14,784 nt of DNA from Candidatus Thorarchaeota archaeon. GTDB taxonomy: Archaea; Asgardarchaeota; Thorarchaeia; Thorarchaeales; Thorarchaeaceae. The stretch's first letter is position 1, and the number at the start of each line of letters is the position of its first letter. Below are positions 12,408 through 14,784 of this stretch, piece after piece. Under the pieces are notes generated by a model that saw only the letters and a list, made by a program, of their open reading frames with translations, ran no database searches and had not been told where the DNA came from. Made by a program: the position numbers and the translations under genes. The stretch is from contig JAGSHP010000410.1 of the NCBI GenBank assembly GCA_029855925.1, forward strand, positions 1 through 14,784, read 5' to 3'.

Positions 12408-13659
12408 CTGGTATGATGATGAGATTTCAGTATTGGAAGGTTATTTCGACGAGCACACAATGAGCGTTCATCTGATTGAGAACAACCCTCCACGAGCAAA
12501 GAGAGGCGCGCCCGGGGACTGGACGCTGGTCGATCTGTCTGATGAACTATTGACGCATGACGACTTGGATGCACTTGCAAATGCCATTATCGAGAGCGCC
12601 CGCAATGACATGTACTCATTCATTGAGATCGAGGAGGATGGCGCGGCAGTTGTACAACTACGAAATCTACGAATTGCGATAGCGATGCCACCCTTTGCGG
12701 ACAAGTACGAGATCTCCGCCATCAGACCGATAATCAAGCTGACAATAGAGGACTATCATCTCAGCCCCAAGTTGATGCAGCGCCTTGAGACCCGTGCCGA
12801 GGGGATTCTGGTCTCAGGCTCACCGGGTTCGGGCAAGAGCACCTTTGCAGCTGCCCTCGCAGAGTTCTACAGTTCTCAGGGGAACGTCGTGAAGACACTC
12901 GAACAGCCGCGCGATCTTCAGGTGAGTGAGGATATCGTACAATATTCACCTCTTGATGGTAGCATGGAGAAGGCGGCAGATATACTGCTTCTTGTGAGAC
13001 CAGACTATGTGGTCTATGATGAGCTGCGGAAGAACTCGGATTTCCAGGCATATTCCGACCTCAGATCGGCTGGCGTGGGCATGGTTGGGGTGGTACATGC
13101 GGGTTCTGCAATTGACGCCATCCAGAGACTGACTCATGGGGGCAGGGTGGAGCTTGGACAGGTACCAAGCACCGTCGACACCGTCATTCATATTGAGGCT
13201 GGTCGCGTTGCCAAGGTCTCTTCTCTGTCCCTCAAGGTCAAGCTTCCGACAGGAATGAGCAGCTCTCAACGTGATCTGGCAAGACCAGTGGTAGAGGTCC
13301 GTGACTTCGAAGAGGGCATTCTTGAATATGAGATGTTCACCTTTGGCGGAGAGAGGGTGGTGACCCCTGTCAGAGGAGAGAGAGGGTTTAGGCGCCCCTC
13401 AGACCAACGCGGATACCAACGCGGCAAGCCGGGTGAGGCAGTGCCAGTGTCTGTGAGCTACACTAAGAAGAAGATCACACTCTACGTCGGCAAGAAGTAT
13501 GCAAAACAGCGCGTGGAGATCTATGCGGATAATGAGTATCTGTTTACCACAGTGATTGGACGAAACGGAGAGAGCTCCATTAGGATTCGAACAAAACAGG
13601 GGAAGTCGCTGATTGATGCCGTTGAAGAGGGCGCCGTGATCATTGCAAAAGTGATTTGA
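12388..13659 (+). CDS. PilT-type ATPase of the archaeal PINc-ATPase family, without the PIN domain
   Basis: GTG 12388 gives 423 residues; ATG 12400 (MSDWYDDEIS) is the more natural start, with GGAG 11 bases before it. The N-terminal piece LEGYFDEHTMSVHL...KRG.PGDW (~16-45) matches the segment that follows the PIN domain in full-length archaeal family members. The RecA-type core has Walker A GSPGSGKST (144-152), TLEQPRDLQV (170-179), Walker B YVVYDE (~207-212) and VVHAGSAIDAIQR (235-247). The C-terminal ~350-423 (VPVSVSYTKKKITLYVGKKYAKQRV... ending GRNGESSIRI) is the small basic RNA-binding-like domain typical of the family. The whole N-terminal PIN nuclease is absent, with endA occupying that place upstream. 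It is translationally coupled to endA. The role is unknown; RNA processing is suggested by the coupling. Confidence 0.88.
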   Translation: MRRKMSDWYDDEISVLEGYFDEHTMSVHLIENNPPRAKRGAPGDWTLVDLSDELLTHDDLDALANAIIESARNDMYSFIEIEEDGAAVVQLRNLRIAIAMPPFADKYEISAIRPIIKLTIEDYHLSPKLMQRLETRAEGILVSGSPGSGKSTFAAALAEFYSSQGNVVKTLEQPRDLQVSEDIVQYSPLDGSMEKAADILLLVRPDYVVYDELRKNSDFQAYSDLRSAGVGMVGVVHAGSAIDAIQRLTHGGRVELGQVPSTVDTVIHIEAGRVAKVSSLSLKVKLPTGMSSSQRDLARPVVEVRDFEEGILEYEMFTFGGERVVTPVRGERGFRRPSDQRGYQRGKPGEAVPVSVSYTKKKITLYVGKKYAKQRVEIYADNEYLFTTVIGRNGESSIRIRTKQGKSLIDAVEEGAVIIAKVI

Positions 13660-13743
13660 GATTAGCGCTCAAAGAATATGTTCGTGCGACTGGTCAGTGG
13701 AGTTGAGAGACCTTAGACTGAAGAGATGCAATCTATGTCAAAA

Positions 13744-13752
13744 ACTTTAACA
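13744..13752 (+). promoter_or_regulatory. TATA box of tRNA-Arg (CCT)
   Basis: ACTTTAACA is centred about 33 bases before the tRNA 5' end at 13781. Confidence 0.4.
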
Positions 13753-13780
13753 AGACACATCAGAAGGAGAGGGAGCCGGA

Positions 13781-13884
13781 GGGCCCGTGGCCTAGCATGG
13801 ATAGGGCACCAGCCTCCTATTTGCTGAAGAAGGCAGCAAGGTGAGAGTTGGTAATCGCCGGTTCGAATCCGGCCGGGCCCGCCA
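13781..13884 (+). tRNA. tRNA-Arg (CCT) with anticodon-loop intron, CCA encoded
   Basis: The acceptor GGGCCCG pairs with CGGGCCC, with G73 and CCA (13882-13884). The D-arm is GCCT/GGGC and the anticodon stem CCAGC/GTTGG. The loop is CTCCTA plus A after removal of a 26-base intron at the canonical 37/38 position (13820-13845). The intron forms a TTGCTG/CAGCAA stem. The variable loop is TAATC and the T-arm GCCGG-TTCGAAT-CCGGC. The anticodon CCT reads AGG codons. Its end lies two bases from the stop of convergent rpiA. Confidence 0.95.
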
Positions 13885-13886
13885 TT

Positions 13887-14585
13887 TTATTGACCTTGGT
13901 CTTGTCGCTGAAGAGTGTACCTCCCTTCATCGGTCCCCACATAGACGATATCAGCCATTCCAGGAAATATACCCGTTTCAATGACACCGGGTATCATCTT
14001 CAGATCCCTTGCAGTCTCGAATGGGTCACTAATAGGTTCAGGAAACTTGAGGTCGAGAATGAAGTTACCGTTGTCAGTCACGACAGGGCCCATTTTTCGT
14101 TGAGCCTCACGAAGCACTGGTTCAATGTCCATAGCACGTATCTTGCGCGTGACCATTCCGAGGGAGAAGGGAAATACCTCCACAGGAATGAGAAATCGCG
14201 AACCGAGTCGATCCACAAGCTTTGATTCGTCCACGATGATTACAAGCCTCTTCGAGGCTGTAGCCACAATCTTCTCTTGAAATAGGGCTCCACCACCACC
14301 CTTTGTGAGGTTTAGTTCCTTATCAACCTCGTCAGCCCCATCCACGGTGAGGTCCAGTTCGGGCGTGATATCAAGATTGGTCAGCGGGATATTGTATCTT
14401 ATTGCCAATTGGTACGCCTGAAATGAACTGGGAACAACAGCAATATGAGAGCCACCATTGGCAATACGGTCGCCCAGCAATTTGGCGAAGATCGCAACGG
14501 TAGAACCGCTACCAAGACCGATTGCTCCATCAATGGGGACTGCCTCAAGAGCACCTTCGGCAGCATTCTTCTTCGCATTAGACAC
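13887..14585 (-). CDS. rpiA: Ribose-5-phosphate isomerase A
   Basis: The protein has 232 residues, the normal length for RpiA, which interconverts ribose-5-phosphate and ribulose-5-phosphate. Motifs: GLGSGSTV (23-30, phosphate loop), VPSSFQA (51-57), DGADEVD (82-88, catalytic Asp82/Asp85), KGGGGALFQEK (95-105, Lys95 and catalytic base Glu104), DESKLVDRLG (119-128), and C-terminal GVIETGIFPGMAD and GT. It is cytoplasmic. The ATG at 14585 follows a GGAG about 15 bases upstream, and a TATA-like AATTATGAA lies near 14625-14633 on the minus strand. It probably ends an operon with the gene at 14669, or has its own promoter in the 83-base gap. Confidence 0.95.
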   Translation of the reverse strand: MSNAKKNAAEGALEAVPIDGAIGLGSGSTVAIFAKLLGDRIANGGSHIAVVPSSFQAYQLAIRYNIPLTNLDITPELDLTVDGADEVDKELNLTKGGGGALFQEKIVATASKRLVIIVDESKLVDRLGSRFLIPVEVFPFSLGMVTRKIRAMDIEPVLREAQRKMGPVVTDNGNFILDLKFPEPISDPFETARDLKMIPGVIETGIFPGMADIVYVGTDEGRYTLQRQDQGQ

Positions 14586-14668
14586 TGGTCACAACTCCAT
14601 TGGGATGGGGGGAAGACGACACAAATTCATAATTCGTGCCCAAAACAGAGGAGGCATGATGGTGGCTC

Positions 14669-14784
14669 TTACTCGCCACTCATCAAGGCTTTGAGACGCT
14701 CCATCTCTGCAAGCATCTCTGATTGGAGGGAACTCTTGGGTCGGCCGCCGGATGGCCTTGCAGGTGCACCACCGCCTGGAGGAC
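14669..14784 (-). CDS. C-terminal end of an unidentified protein (5' end outside window)
   Basis: A minus-strand frame enters from the right edge and ends at TAA 14671-14669, covering 38 codons. It reads a Gly/Pro/Ala-rich linker (PPGGGAPARPSGGRPKSS) and then a helix, LQSEMLAEMERLKALMSGE, that looks like a short coiled coil. The frame is in the same direction as rpiA and 83 bases before it. The family is not recognisable from this piece. Confidence 0.6.
   Translation of the reverse strand, partial: PPGGGAPARPSGGRPKSSLQSEMLAEMERLKALMSGE

Overview
The window looks like archaeal chromosome. The evidence is tRNA genes with introns (one in the anticodon loop, one in the T-loop), a tRNA-Tyr with the archaeal C1:G72 pair, a tRNA-splicing endonuclease homologue, a PilT-like ATPase of the archaeal PINc-ATPase family, TATA-type promoters about 25-35 bases before leaderless genes, and frequent GTG starts. 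A mesophilic Asgard-type (Thorarchaeota-like) or related archaeon would fit, but the sequence alone does not fix the lineage.

Layout. Bases 1-5069 look like accessory DNA. A very long open frame on the minus strand (2512 to beyond base 1, at least 837 codons) encodes a large protein with a RecB/Cas4-like PD-(D/E)xK nuclease core, followed by what looks like a RecA-like ATPase fold without a usable Walker A. A TATA-bearing spacer holds a 106-bp tandem repeat (about 2.6 copies) with promoter-like boxes, short inverted repeats and tiny related ORFs; the last of these overlaps the tnpB start by ATGA. A stand-alone TnpB follows, and its 3' third doubles as a strongly structured RNA (a three-way junction and many hairpins), the expected place for a guide (omega) RNA. 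The block ends in an isolated 3' fragment of a tRNA gene (T-arm, acceptor strand, CCA), which looks like an integration scar.

Bases 5165-14784 look like ordinary housekeeping DNA. They hold a UPF0173 metallo-beta-lactamase-fold hydrolase (-), a two-SIS-domain sugar-phosphate isomerase-like protein and a HEAT-repeat protein (+, probable operon), an atypical SDR and a small conserved-looking protein (-), tRNA-Tyr (-), a Cys-rich DUF6485-like protein (+), tRNA-Arg(TCG) with a T-loop intron (-), mtnA overlapping a hydrogenase maturation protease (-), an EndA-like protein overlapping a PIN-less PilT-type ATPase (+), tRNA-Arg(CCT) with an anticodon-loop intron (+), rpiA (-), and the C-terminal end of another minus-strand gene.

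The most interesting part is the left island. A nuclease/ATPase protein, a TnpB with a relocated RuvC-II glutamate and an overlapping structured RNA all sit against a tRNA scar, and the scar lies where the TnpB guide would be read. The EndA homologue that lacks its catalytic histidine, in a region with two intron-bearing tRNAs, is a second point of interest.
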